Shown: positions 42,798 through 51,881, counted from the first letter of the stretch. The stretch: DNA of 64,000 nucleotides from CBDBKE01 sp965218055 (GCA_965218055.1 CBDCKA010000001.1:1-64000), one strand, 5' to 3'. Made by a program: numbers and translations. Notes: generated from the sequence alone by a model not told the origin.

Positions 42798-43844
42798 ATG
42801 ATCCGTACCGGAATCATTGGGCTGCTTCAATCTGGTAAAACCTCCGTGTTCAAGATCCTGACCCACAGCTCAGTGGCCGCAGGATTCGGCGGTCATGAAA
42901 CCCACCTGGGCGTGGTGCAGGTGCCCGATCGCCGGCTGGACCAACTTGCCCAGCTGATCAAGCCCAAGAAAACCACGCACGCCGCCCTGGAATTTGCGGA
43001 CGTGCCGGCTATCCACAAGGAAACCCTGCGCGAGCCTTCCTACCTCGCCAACCTTCGGCAGGTGGACGCCCTGGCCCACGTCGTTCGAGCCTTCGGCGAC
43101 GACGCCAGCCCAACGCAGGCCGTCGCTGATGTGGAGGTGGAACTCATCGTGAGCGACCTGGGCCAGATCGAGAAGCGGCTGGACCGTCTGGAGCGCGATC
43201 TACGCAAGGTGAAGGATCCGGAGCTGGAGCGGGAGTTCGAGGTGCTCCAGAAGGCCCGCCAGCATCTGGAGCAACAAAGGCCGCTGCGAGAGCTTCAACT
43301 GGACCGGAACGAGAAGAAGCGTATCCGCGGCTTCATGTTTCTTTCTGAGAAACCGATGCTCACCGTACTCAACGCCAGCGAGCAAGACACTGCGGAACTG
43401 GACAAGCTGAAGGACCGCTACCAGCTTGACCCGCGCGCGCTGACCGGGGTGACCGCTGTGTGCGGGCGGGTTGAGGCCGAGTTGGCCGAGTTTTCTGCCG
43501 AGGAGGCCGCCGAGTACATGGCCAGCTATGGCCTGAAGGAACCCGGACGCGAGCGGCTACTCCGCGCCGTCTGCGACCTGATGGGCCTGCTCACCTTCTT
43601 TACCGTCAGCGAGGTAGAATGCCGGGCCTGGGTGTTGCACCAGGGGCAAACCGCGCTGGAGGCTGCCGCCTGCGTCCACACCGACCTGGCGGCACGCTTC
43701 ATCCGCGCCGAGGTGGTAGACTGGGCCAGCCTGTTGGAGGCGGGTAGCCTGGCGGGGGCACGCGAGCGCGGCCTGCTCCGCCTGGAGGGTAAGGAGTACC
43801 CCGTCGAGGAGGGGCAGGTTCTTTACATCCGCCACTCTGGCTAA
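42798..43844 (+). CDS. YchF/Ola1-like P-loop GTPase with TGS domain
   Basis: 348 residues. The G1 is GLLQSGKTSVFK, the G4-like site is LNASEQD (NxxE, as in YchF, which prefers ATP), a long coiled coil spans roughly 115-165 (LGQIEKRLDRLERDLRKVKD), and a C-terminal TGS domain ends KEYPVEEGQVLYIRHSG. The G3 position reads FADVPAIHKE instead of DxxG, so the Gly is missing; this differs from standard YchF. Proteins of this type bind ribosomes and respond to stress. A short gap separates it from moxR and from the ZIP gene, so the three may be co-transcribed. Confidence 0.85.
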   Translation: MIRTGIIGLLQSGKTSVFKILTHSSVAAGFGGHETHLGVVQVPDRRLDQLAQLIKPKKTTHAALEFADVPAIHKETLREPSYLANLRQVDALAHVVRAFGDDASPTQAVADVEVELIVSDLGQIEKRLDRLERDLRKVKDPELEREFEVLQKARQHLEQQRPLRELQLDRNEKKRIRGFMFLSEKPMLTVLNASEQDTAELDKLKDRYQLDPRALTGVTAVCGRVEAELAEFSAEEAAEYMASYGLKEPGRERLLRAVCDLMGLLTFFTVSEVECRAWVLHQGQTALEAAACVHTDLAARFIRAEVVDWASLLEAGSLAGARERGLLRLEGKEYPVEEGQVLYIRHSG

Positions 43845-43870
43845 CCCCGCTCCGGTTAACCCGGTCAACT

Positions 43871-44602
43871 ATGACGCAGACCACACTCACCAGCCTCGTG
43901 CTGGGGCTTGCCGCAGCCACCGCCAATGTTGTCGGCGGGCTCATCGTCGCCCAGATTCACTGGGCCCGCGGCTCCCTGCGGTATTTCCTGGCTCTGGGCT
44001 CCGGTTTCATGCTGGCCACAGCCATCGTGGAGATGGTCCCGGTGAGTTTCCGGTTGCTGGGGGACAGCGCCGCCTTCCTGATCCTGTTGGGCTACCTGCT
44101 GGTGCATTTCTTCGAGCACTCCATCCATGCCCACTTTCATTTCGGTGAAGAAACTCACCACGAGGAACTGGTTCGCCCGCACGTGAGCGCCAGCGTACTG
44201 GGCGGCCTGATGATTCACAGCCTGTTCGATGGGATTGCCATCGCCAGCGGGTTTCTGGTCTCACCCTGGCTGGGCTCGGTCATCTTTCTGGCTGTTTTCC
44301 TGCACAAGATGCCCGAGGGGTTCACTGTGGCCTCAGTGATGCTGGCCGCCGGGCGCAGCCAGCGCGCGGCGCAGGTCGGCGCCCTGTTGCTGGGGGTGGC
44401 GACGATGGTCGGGGTGCTGGCCATGATCCTGTTCCGCTCAGGCGTCCGCTACGCCTTGCCGCTGTCGGCCGGAGTCACCATCTACGTCGCCGCCAGCGAC
44501 CTGATTCCAGAAGTCAACCGCGAGCCGGGCATCCGCCTGGCGTTTGTTGTCTTTGCAGGGGTGGCACTGCTTCTGGCACTGAAGTTTGCCTTTCATCCGT
44601 GA
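43871..44602 (+). CDS. ZIP-family divalent metal transporter
   Basis: 243 residues, about eight membrane helices. Signature metal-binding helices: HSLFDGIAIASG (HSxxDG) and HKMPEGFTVASV (HKxPEG). A His-rich loop between helices 3 and 4 (HSIHAHFHFGEETHHEE) probably binds zinc. Such proteins import zinc or iron into the cytoplasm. The stop overlaps the next start (GTGA), so it is translated together with the TPM gene. Confidence 0.9.
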   Translation: MTQTTLTSLVLGLAAATANVVGGLIVAQIHWARGSLRYFLALGSGFMLATAIVEMVPVSFRLLGDSAAFLILLGYLLVHFFEHSIHAHFHFGEETHHEELVRPHVSASVLGGLMIHSLFDGIAIASGFLVSPWLGSVIFLAVFLHKMPEGFTVASVMLAAGRSQRAAQVGALLLGVATMVGVLAMILFRSGVRYALPLSAGVTIYVAASDLIPEVNREPGIRLAFVVFAGVALLLALKFAFHP

Positions 44603-45435
44603 ACGCTGCAACCAGAACAGGGTACAATGGGGCGTTGACTCGACGGCATTCGCCTTTCATCCCAGCATTGCTAGGGGCGGCTCTCCTGCTCGTGTCGCTC
44701 CCTGCGGCCGCGGCACCGGTTTCTCCTGCCGATCTCCAATATCGCGGATACGTTAACGATTTCGCTGAAGTTATTGAACCGCAGTGGGAACAGCAGCTCA
44801 CGCAGCTGATCACTGTGCTGGATCAGAAGACGAAGGCGCAGATTGCCGTGGTCACCCTGGCGTCGCTCGAAGGAGAGCCGATCGAGGACTTCGCCACGCG
44901 GCTGTTCGAAGTATGGGGGGTCGGCCACAAGGACGATCGGGGCGCGCTGTTGTTGCTGGTGATCCAGGACCGCAAGTCGCGGCTCGAGGTAGGCTACGGC
45001 CTGGAGCCCATCATCCCGGATGGCTACGCGGGCAGCCTGCTGCGCGAGATGCGGCCGGCGCTGCGCCAGCAACAGTATGGCGAGGCCCTCTACACAGGCG
45101 TGCTGCTGCTGTCGGAACGGGTTGCGGCGGAGGCCGGTGTTAAACTGGAGGGATCAGGCTTGGCCCCGCCCCAGCAGAGGCGGCGCGCAAAGCGGCGGCG
45201 GAACCCCGTTGGGTCCTTGCTGTCGCTGATTGCCATGCTGGCGTTTGGCATCATGCCCTGGTGGATGCCGGGGATGGGGTTTGGCTACCGCCGCCGCCGC
45301 AGAGGCGGCCTCCTGTTGGGGGGCTTTGGCGGTTTTGGCGGCTACGACCGCGGTGGCGCTGGCGGCGGCTTCGGGGGCTTTGGCGGTTTTGGCGGCGGAC
45401 TCAGTGGAGGCGGTGGCGCCTCCTCCGGTTGGTGA
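44599..45435 (+). CDS. TPM-domain membrane protein with Gly-rich tail
   Basis: 278 residues from the GTG at 44599 (a TTG at 44635 is possible). The signal peptide is ALLGAALLLVSLPAAAAPVS. The TPM domain (DUF477/YgcG type) runs from YVNDFAEVIEPQWEQQL to RPALRQQQYGEALYTG with EVGYGLEPIIPDGYAG. A membrane helix follows (LLSLIAMLAFGIMPWWM), then a tail of FGGFGG repeats and a final SGGGASSGW. TPM proteins occur with LemA, as here two genes downstream (46226). Roles proposed in the literature include photosystem repair or envelope stress; in this organism it is unknown. Confidence 0.85.
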   Translation: MNAATRTGYNGALTRRHSPFIPALLGAALLLVSLPAAAAPVSPADLQYRGYVNDFAEVIEPQWEQQLTQLITVLDQKTKAQIAVVTLASLEGEPIEDFATRLFEVWGVGHKDDRGALLLLVIQDRKSRLEVGYGLEPIIPDGYAGSLLREMRPALRQQQYGEALYTGVLLLSERVAAEAGVKLEGSGLAPPQQRRRAKRRRNPVGSLLSLIAMLAFGIMPWWMPGMGFGYRRRRRGGLLLGGFGGFGGYDRGGAGGGFGGFGGFGGGLSGGGGASSGW

Positions 45436-45461
45436 CGTAGCGGGAACAGAACCGGTACGAC

Positions 45462-46229
45462 ATGAACACCGAGAAGCTTCTTTCGCAATTGGTAAAGCGG
45501 TTGGAGCAGGCCTACGGGCGCGACCTGCGCAGCGTGGTGTTGTACGGGTCGGCGGCGGCCGGCGATTTCCACCAGAAGTATTCGGACTTGAACGTCCTGT
45601 GCGTGCTCCGCGACGTGGACGTGGAGAGCCTGCACAAGGCTGAGCAGACCGCCCAGTGGTGGCGCAGCTTTGGCTATCCGGCCCCGCTTCTGTGGGCCGA
45701 GAAGGAACTGGCGAGCGCCTCGGACGCCTTTCCCATCGAGTTTCTCGACCTCAGGGAGCAGCACCGTGTGCTGCAGGGCGAAGAACTGGTGGCTGAGGTC
45801 ACTATCGATCCGGCTTTCCATCGCGTGCAGGTGGAACACGAGCTGCGCACCAAGCTGCTGGCCTTGCGGCAGCGCTACCTGGGCATTTACCGCGACCACA
45901 AGATGGTGGTGAAACTGATGGTGGATGCTCTGCCCAGCTTCGTCACGCTGTTCCGGCATGCGCTGATCTTGGCCGGACATGCCTCATTGGCCGGCAGCGT
46001 GTCCCCCGAAATCGCCCCCACCCGGAAGCGGGAGGTTCTGGAGGCCGCGGCTCGCCGCTTTGGGATTGATCCGGCCCCCTTCCTAGCCGTGCTGGAGGTG
46101 AGGGAAGGTAAGCGAAAGCTCCCCTCAAGCGAAGCCGCCTCGACCTTCCAGGGATACTACGCCGACGTGAGTCGCGTTTGCGAACAGGTGGATTCCCTGT
46201 TGAAAGAAGAAAGGGCCCATACTCAATGA
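45462..46229 (+). CDS. Nucleotidyltransferase-fold protein
   Basis: 255 residues. N-terminal NTP_transf_2 fold: VVLYGSAAAGDFHQKYSDLN matches GSxxxG...SDxD, but the second Asp is Asn (SDLN), so catalysis may be weakened or altered. The C-terminal part is helical (VQVEHELRTKLLALRQRYLG, KMVVKLMVDALPSFVTLF), typical of HEPN-like or substrate-binding domains. The gene lies between the TPM and LemA genes and its stop overlaps the LemA start (ATGA), which points to a common operon. The substrate is unknown. Confidence 0.78.
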   Translation: MNTEKLLSQLVKRLEQAYGRDLRSVVLYGSAAAGDFHQKYSDLNVLCVLRDVDVESLHKAEQTAQWWRSFGYPAPLLWAEKELASASDAFPIEFLDLREQHRVLQGEELVAEVTIDPAFHRVQVEHELRTKLLALRQRYLGIYRDHKMVVKLMVDALPSFVTLFRHALILAGHASLAGSVSPEIAPTRKREVLEAAARRFGIDPAPFLAVLEVREGKRKLPSSEAASTFQGYYADVSRVCEQVDSLLKEERAHTQ

Positions 46230-46810
46230 AGAAAGCTTGGATTGTCGTGTTGGTGGTGCTGGGGGTGCTCCTCGCCACTGCCCTGGCCTTTGGTTCGATG
46301 TATTTCGGCCGGCGCAACGATATGGTTCGGTATCAGGAAGCCGTCCAGGCAGCCTGGGCCCAGGTGGACGTGGTCCTCAAGCGCCGCGCCGACTTGATTC
46401 CCAACCTAGTGGAGACCGTCAAGGGCTTCGCGGCCCACGAGCAGAAAGCGATTCAAGCAGTGACCCAGGCGCGAGCGGCCCTGATCGGCGCGCGCACTCC
46501 TCAGCAGCGCATCGGCGCCAACGCGCGCCTGGACGGCGCCCTGGGCCGCCTGTTGGTGGTGGTGGAAAACTATCCCAACTTGAAGGCCAACGAGACCTTC
46601 CTGCGGCTGCAGGACGAGCTAGCTGGCTCGGAAAACCGCATCGCGGTCGAGCGGCGCCGCTACAACCAGGCCATACAGCGCTACAACACCTACATTCGGT
46701 TGTTTCCCAACAACTTAGTGGCCAGCCTCAGCGGGTTTGAGCGCGACGACGCTTATTTCAAGGCCGAGGAGGGGGACCGCGAGGTGCCGGAAGTGCAGTT
46801 TGCGCAGTAG
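46226..46810 (+). CDS. lemA: LemA-family protein
   Basis: 194 residues from the ATG at 46226, which overlaps the preceding stop. A single N-terminal membrane helix (KKAWIVVLVVLGVLLATAL) is followed by the four-helix bundle with the signature RADLIPNLVETVKGFAAHEQ, RLLVVVENYPNLKANETFL, QDELAGSENRIAVERRRYNQ and RLFPNNLVASLSGF. Its outer-facing part probably contacts other envelope proteins. LemA with a TPM protein is a recurring gene pair; the nucleotidyltransferase between them is the unusual member. Confidence 0.92.
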   Translation: MKKAWIVVLVVLGVLLATALAFGSMYFGRRNDMVRYQEAVQAAWAQVDVVLKRRADLIPNLVETVKGFAAHEQKAIQAVTQARAALIGARTPQQRIGANARLDGALGRLLVVVENYPNLKANETFLRLQDELAGSENRIAVERRRYNQAIQRYNTYIRLFPNNLVASLSGFERDDAYFKAEEGDREVPEVQFAQ

Positions 46811-46916
46811 CTTTTTCGCCGTGGCCGGGAAGGCTACCGGCTTGCGCCACCGAGGTAACGGTGCGATTCGACCGCAACTTCCTTTCTCCCGTAGGGTTTA
46901 GCGGAGTGTGAGGGCA

Positions 46917-47531
46917 ATGGCGCTGGAGCACGACGCCCGGCTAATGCTCAGCGTGAAGGAAGGGGACGAGGCTTCCTTCGCCTTGCTGCTGGCGCGCTAT
47001 CGCACCCCGGTGATGAATTTCATTTACCGGATGGTGCAGAACCAGCCCGTTGCCGAGGAGCTGGCCCAGGAGGTGTTCCTGCGCGTGTACCGGGCTCGGA
47101 GCGGCTACGCGCCCAGCGCCAAGTTCACCACCTGGCTGTTCCGGATCGCGACGCACCTTGCGCTGAATTCCATCCGGGACAATCGCGGCGATCGGATGAC
47201 AGAGAGCCTGGACCAGGAACAGACGCCTGCCGCTGCTGTCGCTGACCGGCGGGCCAGCGTCGAGCAGGAACTTGTAGAGGAAGCGCGGCTGGTGGAAGTC
47301 CGGCTCGCCGTGCAGGCGTTGCCAGCCAAGCAGCGCGCTGCGGTCCTGATGCACAAGTACGAGGAGATGGAGTACGCGCAGATCGCGCAGGTGCTGGGTT
47401 GTTCCGAATCGGCGGTGAAATCGCTGCTGTTTCGGGCCTACGAGGCGCTGCGCGGGAAACTGGCTCATTTTGCCCCGAGTGCCTCAATTGGCGTGCCTGT
47501 AGCCAACAGGAGCTCAGAGGCCAAACCATGA
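46917..47531 (+). CDS. ECF-type sigma-70 factor
   Basis: 204 residues from the ATG at 46917, with GAGGG just upstream. Region 2 is EASFALLLARYRTPVMNFIY, then AEELAQEVFLRVYRARSGY and KFTTWLFRIATHLALNSIRD. Region 4 is ALPAKQRAAVLMHKYEEMEY and AQIAQVLGCSESAVKSLLFR. Extracytoplasmic-function sigma factors redirect RNA polymerase in response to envelope signals. The anti-sigma-like gene follows after 10 bp. Confidence 0.92.
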   Translation: MALEHDARLMLSVKEGDEASFALLLARYRTPVMNFIYRMVQNQPVAEELAQEVFLRVYRARSGYAPSAKFTTWLFRIATHLALNSIRDNRGDRMTESLDQEQTPAAAVADRRASVEQELVEEARLVEVRLAVQALPAKQRAAVLMHKYEEMEYAQIAQVLGCSESAVKSLLFRAYEALRGKLAHFAPSASIGVPVANRSSEAKP

Positions 47532-47541
47532 CGAGGTTGCT

Positions 47542-48054
47542 ATGAAGTGCGGTAAGTTGGAAACACTTTGGCTTCCCTACCTCGACGGCAAGCTTTCCTC
47601 CCAGGAGCTTGCCCTGGTGGAAGCCCACCTGGCTGGGTGCTCTGCCTGCGTGGAGCAGCTGGAAGGCATCCGTCAGGTTTCGCAGTCGCTGGAGAGCTGG
47701 CAGGCTCCCGAGCCTTCGCCCTGGTTCGATGCCCGCTTGCAGCGCAAGATTGACGCCGATGTTGCGCCGCGAGGCCTGTTCGGCTGGCTGGCGGCCCCGC
47801 TGCCCAGTTTCCAGGTTAGCCTTGCCCTCCTGCTGTTGCTGGCAGCGCTACTCATCTCCAGCGGCGGGATACGCCAGTCGCCGGAGCCGGACCTGATTGC
47901 AAGCGACGTCAAGGTGGATGAGCTGTACGTGCAGCTCCAGGCAGCGCTTCAGGAAAACTCAACCGACGAGTTGCTGAACATGATGGAGGAAGTTGAACTG
48001 CTCAATGAATTCGAAGTGCTGGGCGAGTTGCTGAAACCAGGCGAGAGCCGGTAG
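47542..48054 (+). CDS. Zinc-finger (zf-HC2) anti-sigma factor
   Basis: 170 residues. The N-terminal zinc-binding anti-sigma domain KCGKLETLWLPYLDGKLSS...VEAHLAGCSACVEQL holds the HxxxCxxC motif. A membrane helix (FQVSLALLLLLAALLISSGG) is near residue 100, with a short outer segment (VDELYVQLQAALQENSTDEL). It sequesters the sigma factor encoded immediately upstream and releases it on a signal (family knowledge). It is followed after 4 bp by the DUF3106 gene. Confidence 0.88.
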   Translation: MKCGKLETLWLPYLDGKLSSQELALVEAHLAGCSACVEQLEGIRQVSQSLESWQAPEPSPWFDARLQRKIDADVAPRGLFGWLAAPLPSFQVSLALLLLLAALLISSGGIRQSPEPDLIASDVKVDELYVQLQAALQENSTDELLNMMEEVELLNEFEVLGELLKPGESR

Positions 48055-48058
48055 ATCT

Positions 48059-48733
48059 ATGAGCAGACTGCGAACCCTGGCCGGTGTGAGTCTGATGCTG
48101 CTGGCCGGAGCCTGTTTGCTGGCCGCACAGGCCGTGGACCAGCGGCGTGGTCCGGCCAGGCAGAGGCCGACACAAGCCGAGCCGCGGGACCGTTTGTTTC
48201 GATCCCCGGGTGACCGACCTCACTCCCGTCCGGGGCTAGAGCCGCGCCGGGGACCCGATTTCCGCCGGCACCCACGAGGTCGGGGAGGCCCCGGCCGCCA
48301 CCGCCGGCATGGCCCACACCTTCCGGGCCTGTTGTTCCGCCTCGGAGAGAAACCTGCAGGGGAGCAAGAGCGCATCCTCCGGGCCATTCCGCGCTTCCGT
48401 CGCCTCCCGCCGGAGGTCCAGCGGCACTTCCGTGAAAAGTTAAAGCATTTCAGCGCCATGACCCCGGAACAGCGCCAGCGCTTCCATGCGCGGCACGAAA
48501 CTTTCCACCGCCTGCCGCCCGAGGCCCGGGACCGCATTCGCCGGGACGTCTTCCCTGCCTGGAGACACCTGCCGCGGGAGCGTCGCCGGGCGATGATGAA
48601 AGAATTCCGGCATCTACGCGGGATGACTCCTGCCGGGCGTGAGCGCCGCCTCAGTGAGAAGGGCCTCGCCAAGCGCTTTTCCCCTAAAGAGCAGCGTCTG
48701 CTGCGCCACCTCGCTGCGCTTCCCCCCTTCTAA
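48059..48733 (+). CDS. Exported DUF3106 protein
   Basis: 224 residues. The signal peptide (LAGVSLMLLAGACLLAAQA) is followed by a very Arg/Pro/His-rich stretch (residues 28-90). The DUF3106 repeats then follow: FRRLPPEVQRHFREKLKHFS, MTPEQRQRFHARHETFHRLP, EARDRIRRDVFPAWRHLPRE. The family is often found downstream of sigma/anti-sigma pairs, as here, and may act in the periplasm as a sensor or Spy-like chaperone (inference). It is strongly basic. Confidence 0.8.
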   Translation: MSRLRTLAGVSLMLLAGACLLAAQAVDQRRGPARQRPTQAEPRDRLFRSPGDRPHSRPGLEPRRGPDFRRHPRGRGGPGRHRRHGPHLPGLLFRLGEKPAGEQERILRAIPRFRRLPPEVQRHFREKLKHFSAMTPEQRQRFHARHETFHRLPPEARDRIRRDVFPAWRHLPRERRRAMMKEFRHLRGMTPAGRERRLSEKGLAKRFSPKEQRLLRHLAALPPF

Positions 48734-48818
48734 TCAGCTGGGATCGCCGAAAATTAAATTAAATGTAGCGTCCGGCCCCACGCTGGGTAGGAAGCCAGAA
48801 GGAAGGAAACCAGGTTGT

Positions 48819-50249
48819 TCAGCGCCGCGGCGGAGGGGCGGCCGACGCCTGGGCTGAGGCGAGCACTTCCATGCACGGCCGGGGTGAGGGGAACATCTTC
48901 TGAGGGTTCAGGGTGCCGGCCGGGTTGAAGACTCCCCGGATGCGCGCCATCGCTTCCAGGTCGTCGCCGCTGAACAGGGCCGGCATCAGGTCCCGCTTCT
49001 CCACTCCTACGCCATGCTCTCCGGTGATGGAGCCGCCGACCTGGATGCAGTAGTTCATGATCTCGGTGCCGGCCACGACCACTTTCTCGTAGTCGCCCGG
49101 ACGGCGGCCGTCAAACAGGATGAGCGGGTGCAGGTTGCCGTCGCCAGCGTGGAAAATGTTGCAGATGGTCAGCCCGTAGCGCTGGCTGACGTCCTGGATG
49201 ACCCGCATCGCCTCGGGCAGCTTGGTGCGCGGGACGACGCCGTCCTGCACGTAGAAGTGGGTGGCTACCCGTCCGATGGCGCCGAAGGCGTTCTTGCGCC
49301 CCATCCAAAGCAAATCGCGCTCATGCGCGCTGCGTGCTACCCGCACCTCCCGCGCGCCGCAATGGCCGCAGACTTCGGCCACCTGCTCGACCTGCCACGC
49401 AACCTGTTCCTCAAGGCCTTCCAGCTCGATCAGCAGCGCCGCGCCGGCATCCTGCGGGTAGCCGGCGTGGCAGTATTGCTCGACGATCCGCAGCGTGTGG
49501 TCATCCATCATCTCCAACGCCGCTGGGGTAATGGTACGCGCGGTGATCTCGGCCACGGCACGGCTGGCGTCGTCCACCGAGTGGAAGACGCCTAGCAGGG
49601 TCTTCACCGCCTCGTGCGCCCGCAGCAGCCGTACCACGACCTGGGTGACAATTCCCAGCGTGCCCTCCGAACCAACCAGCAATCCCGTGAGGTCGTAACC
49701 GGGCAGATCGAGCTCCTTGCCGCCGGTGTGGATCACGCTGCCGTCGGGCAGCACCACCTCCAGGCCCACCACGTGGTTGGTGGTGACCCCGTAGGCCAGC
49801 GTGTGCGGGCCGCCGGCATTCTCGGCCACGTTGCCGCCGATGGTGCAGGCCTTCTGGCTCGAGGGATCGGGGGCAAAAAAATACCCCGAGGGCAGCACCG
49901 CCTGGGTGATGTCCAGGTTCACTACCCCTGACTGAACCACGGCGCGGAAGTTCTCCAGGTCCAGCTCCACGATGCGGTTCATGCGCGAGAAGCCAATAAC
50001 GATACCGCCGGTGACGGGGATGGCGCCGCCACTGAGTCCGGTGCCGGCGCCACGCGCCAGCAGCGGGACCTGGTGGCGCGCCGCCAGTTTCACCACCTCC
50101 ACCACCTGGTCCGTGGTGCGGGGAAACACCACCGCATCCGGAGCGGACTTGCTCACGCCACCGTCATACTCATAAAGCATCAGGTCTTCGGGTTGGTGGA
50201 GAACGGCCTCCGGCCCCAGGATGTCCTGGAGCTGCTGGACAAGCTGCAT
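48819..50249 (-). CDS. glcD: FAD-linked oxidase, glycolate/D-lactate dehydrogenase type
   Basis: 476 residues. The PCMH FAD-binding fold is at the N-terminus (VVFPRTTDQVVEVVKLAARH, LLARGAGTGLSGGAIPVTGG, CTIGGNVAENAGGPHTLAYG), and the FAD-oxidase C-terminal domain has ICNIFHAGDGNLHPLILFDG and GGSITGEHGVGVEKRDLMPA. It oxidises a 2-hydroxy acid (glycolate or D-lactate) using FAD. GlcE and GlcF partners are not adjacent. The gene is leftward, convergent with the sigma operon; no hairpin terminator is obvious in the 85 bp between them. Confidence 0.9.
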   Translation of the reverse strand: MQLVQQLQDILGPEAVLHQPEDLMLYEYDGGVSKSAPDAVVFPRTTDQVVEVVKLAARHQVPLLARGAGTGLSGGAIPVTGGIVIGFSRMNRIVELDLENFRAVVQSGVVNLDITQAVLPSGYFFAPDPSSQKACTIGGNVAENAGGPHTLAYGVTTNHVVGLEVVLPDGSVIHTGGKELDLPGYDLTGLLVGSEGTLGIVTQVVVRLLRAHEAVKTLLGVFHSVDDASRAVAEITARTITPAALEMMDDHTLRIVEQYCHAGYPQDAGAALLIELEGLEEQVAWQVEQVAEVCGHCGAREVRVARSAHERDLLWMGRKNAFGAIGRVATHFYVQDGVVPRTKLPEAMRVIQDVSQRYGLTICNIFHAGDGNLHPLILFDGRRPGDYEKVVVAGTEIMNYCIQVGGSITGEHGVGVEKRDLMPALFSGDDLEAMARIRGVFNPAGTLNPQKMFPSPRPCMEVLASAQASAAPPPRR

Positions 50250-50314
50250 GTTAACGTCATTGTACCACCCGAGCCGTGGCGCCTGCCGTGGCGGCTGCCA
50301 GGAACGTGCGGGGT

Positions 50315-50968
50315 TCAGTCAGCGTAGCGCTTGACTTCCGCTACCAGGTGGTCGGCCAGCCGCGTGGGACGCGGCAGGCGATAACCGTCGCCGCAGGCCA
50401 GCACAAAACGGATAGCGCTCGCGAGCGACACCCGATGCCCGACGGAGACAAAAATCGGGCGCACGCCGGTGCGCGTTCGCACCGCCGCGCCGATCACCCG
50501 GCCGCGGTCGCGGAGATGGGCCACGGCGCCGCGCTCGCGCCCCAGCCGGCCATGCCGGCCGACCAGGATGGATTTGGCGCAGCCGACCGTGGGCAGCTCC
50601 AGCGCCAGGCCCAGGTGGGACGCCAGGCCGCAGCGTCGCGGGTGGGCGTAGCCGTGCCCATCCACCAGCAGCAGATTGGGCCGGGTGTGCAGCCCGGCCA
50701 CTGCGTCGGCCACCGCCGGTGCTTCGCGAAAAGTCAGCAACCCGGGCACGTAGGGAAACAGAATCGGGCGGCAAACCCAGCAGTGCTCAACTTCTTCCAG
50801 AGAAGGAAACCGGAACACCCGCACCGCGGCGTAGGCCAGACGCCGCGCCGGGTCAAAGGCGACGTCGGCGCCCGCCACGTACCGCACGGGGCCAATAGCG
50901 TCGCGGCGCACGACACGGTGGCGCAGTTGCTGTTGCAAGGCGACGGCTGCGGTGGTGCTCAAGGGCAT
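50315..50968 (-). CDS. nfi: Endonuclease V (deoxyinosine repair)
   Basis: 217 residues from the ATG at 50968 (MPLSTTAAVALQQQLRHRVV). Motifs: RYVAGADVAFDPARRLAYAA (catalytic Asp in GADVAF), FPYVPGLLTFREAPAVADAV (the YVPGLL/FRE motif), LLVDGHGYAHPRRCGLASHL (DGHG, HPR) and TVGCAKSILVG. The enzyme nicks DNA, and in some organisms RNA, next to deoxyinosine and other deaminated bases. It is leftward, 65 bp from glcD. Confidence 0.93.
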   Translation of the reverse strand: MPLSTTAAVALQQQLRHRVVRRDAIGPVRYVAGADVAFDPARRLAYAAVRVFRFPSLEEVEHCWVCRPILFPYVPGLLTFREAPAVADAVAGLHTRPNLLLVDGHGYAHPRRCGLASHLGLALELPTVGCAKSILVGRHGRLGRERGAVAHLRDRGRVIGAAVRTRTGVRPIFVSVGHRVSLASAIRFVLACGDGYRLPRPTRLADHLVAEVKRYAD

Positions 50969-51150
50969 GGCAGAGTTGGTGCGACGGGCCAAAAAATGTT
51001 TGTGCCTGGCCGCAATCGAGTGTAGCTTAACAGCTTCGTGCGGGGAACCCGCAGGTTGGGCCTCCGGGAATGCTGCGGGAACGCTGCCCTGCCGTAGCCG
51101 CAGCGTGCGTGGAGAACCGCTGCTGCGGAGGGCAAGCACGTAGGTTCACG

Positions 51151-51864
51151 ATGACGACCGACAGGTTTGCGTTGCGCGGCCGCCGCTTGCAGTTGCTTTC
51201 CAGCCGTCTTACGCAGCGCACATACGATCGCGCGGCACCCATTTATCCGCTGACAACCCTGCTGTTTCATCGCCGCGCCCACCGCCGGCTCTTGCAGTTA
51301 GCTGGATCCCTGGAGGGACAAACCGTAATGGAGGTGGCCGTCGGCTCCGGCGAGCTGTTTCGCGAACTGCTCAAGCGGAATCACACCGGGCTGAGTGTGG
51401 GTGTGGATCTGTCGCCAGGCATGGTCTCGATGGTGAAGAAACGTCTGAACGGCAACCATGCCCGCAACAGGGGCCGCAACGGCAGCCAGAACAACGGCCA
51501 GGGACGGTTTTCACTGCAGGCTGTCGATGCGCGGCAGATGCCCTTCCCCGCTGGTGCCTTCGACGCCCTGTTCAACCGCTACCTGTTTTGTCTACTTCCG
51601 CCTGATGACATCCAGCGCACCATCGCCGAATTCCACCGCGTGCTGCGGCCGGGCGGAAAGCTGCTGATGGTGAACGACGGCGAAGGCGGCCGCGCATTCA
51701 ACGCTATCTACGGTTCGCTGGGCTACGTCGTGCCTTCCTTTTGGGGCCGGCAGGTGGCCGCCCAGGTGCCGCGCTTCCTGGAGGACGGCGGCTTTCGCAT
51801 CCGGCACCACGAGGTCGTGTCGCAGACCTTCTATCCCTCCGCGGTGATCCTGGCCGAACGCTAA
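51151..51864 (+). CDS. Class I SAM-dependent methyltransferase
   Basis: 237 residues. Motif I is VMEVAVGSGELFRELLKRN, motif II-like LSVGVDLSPGMVSMVKKRL, then DARQMPFPAGAFDALFNRYL and the motif EFHRVLRPGGKLLMVNDGEG. The ubiE/Methyltransf_11 type is likely; the substrate is not predictable. An Asn/Arg/Gly-rich insert (NHARNRGRNGSQNNGQG) lies between motifs and is unusual. The ATG at 51151 is favoured because upstream codons are in the region divergent from endonuclease V. It is followed 18 bp later by a membrane-anchored protein gene. Confidence 0.85.
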   Translation: MTTDRFALRGRRLQLLSSRLTQRTYDRAAPIYPLTTLLFHRRAHRRLLQLAGSLEGQTVMEVAVGSGELFRELLKRNHTGLSVGVDLSPGMVSMVKKRLNGNHARNRGRNGSQNNGQGRFSLQAVDARQMPFPAGAFDALFNRYLFCLLPPDDIQRTIAEFHRVLRPGGKLLMVNDGEGGRAFNAIYGSLGYVVPSFWGRQVAAQVPRFLEDGGFRIRHHEVVSQTFYPSAVILAER

Positions 51865-51881
51865 GAGCCGAACGCTGAACA

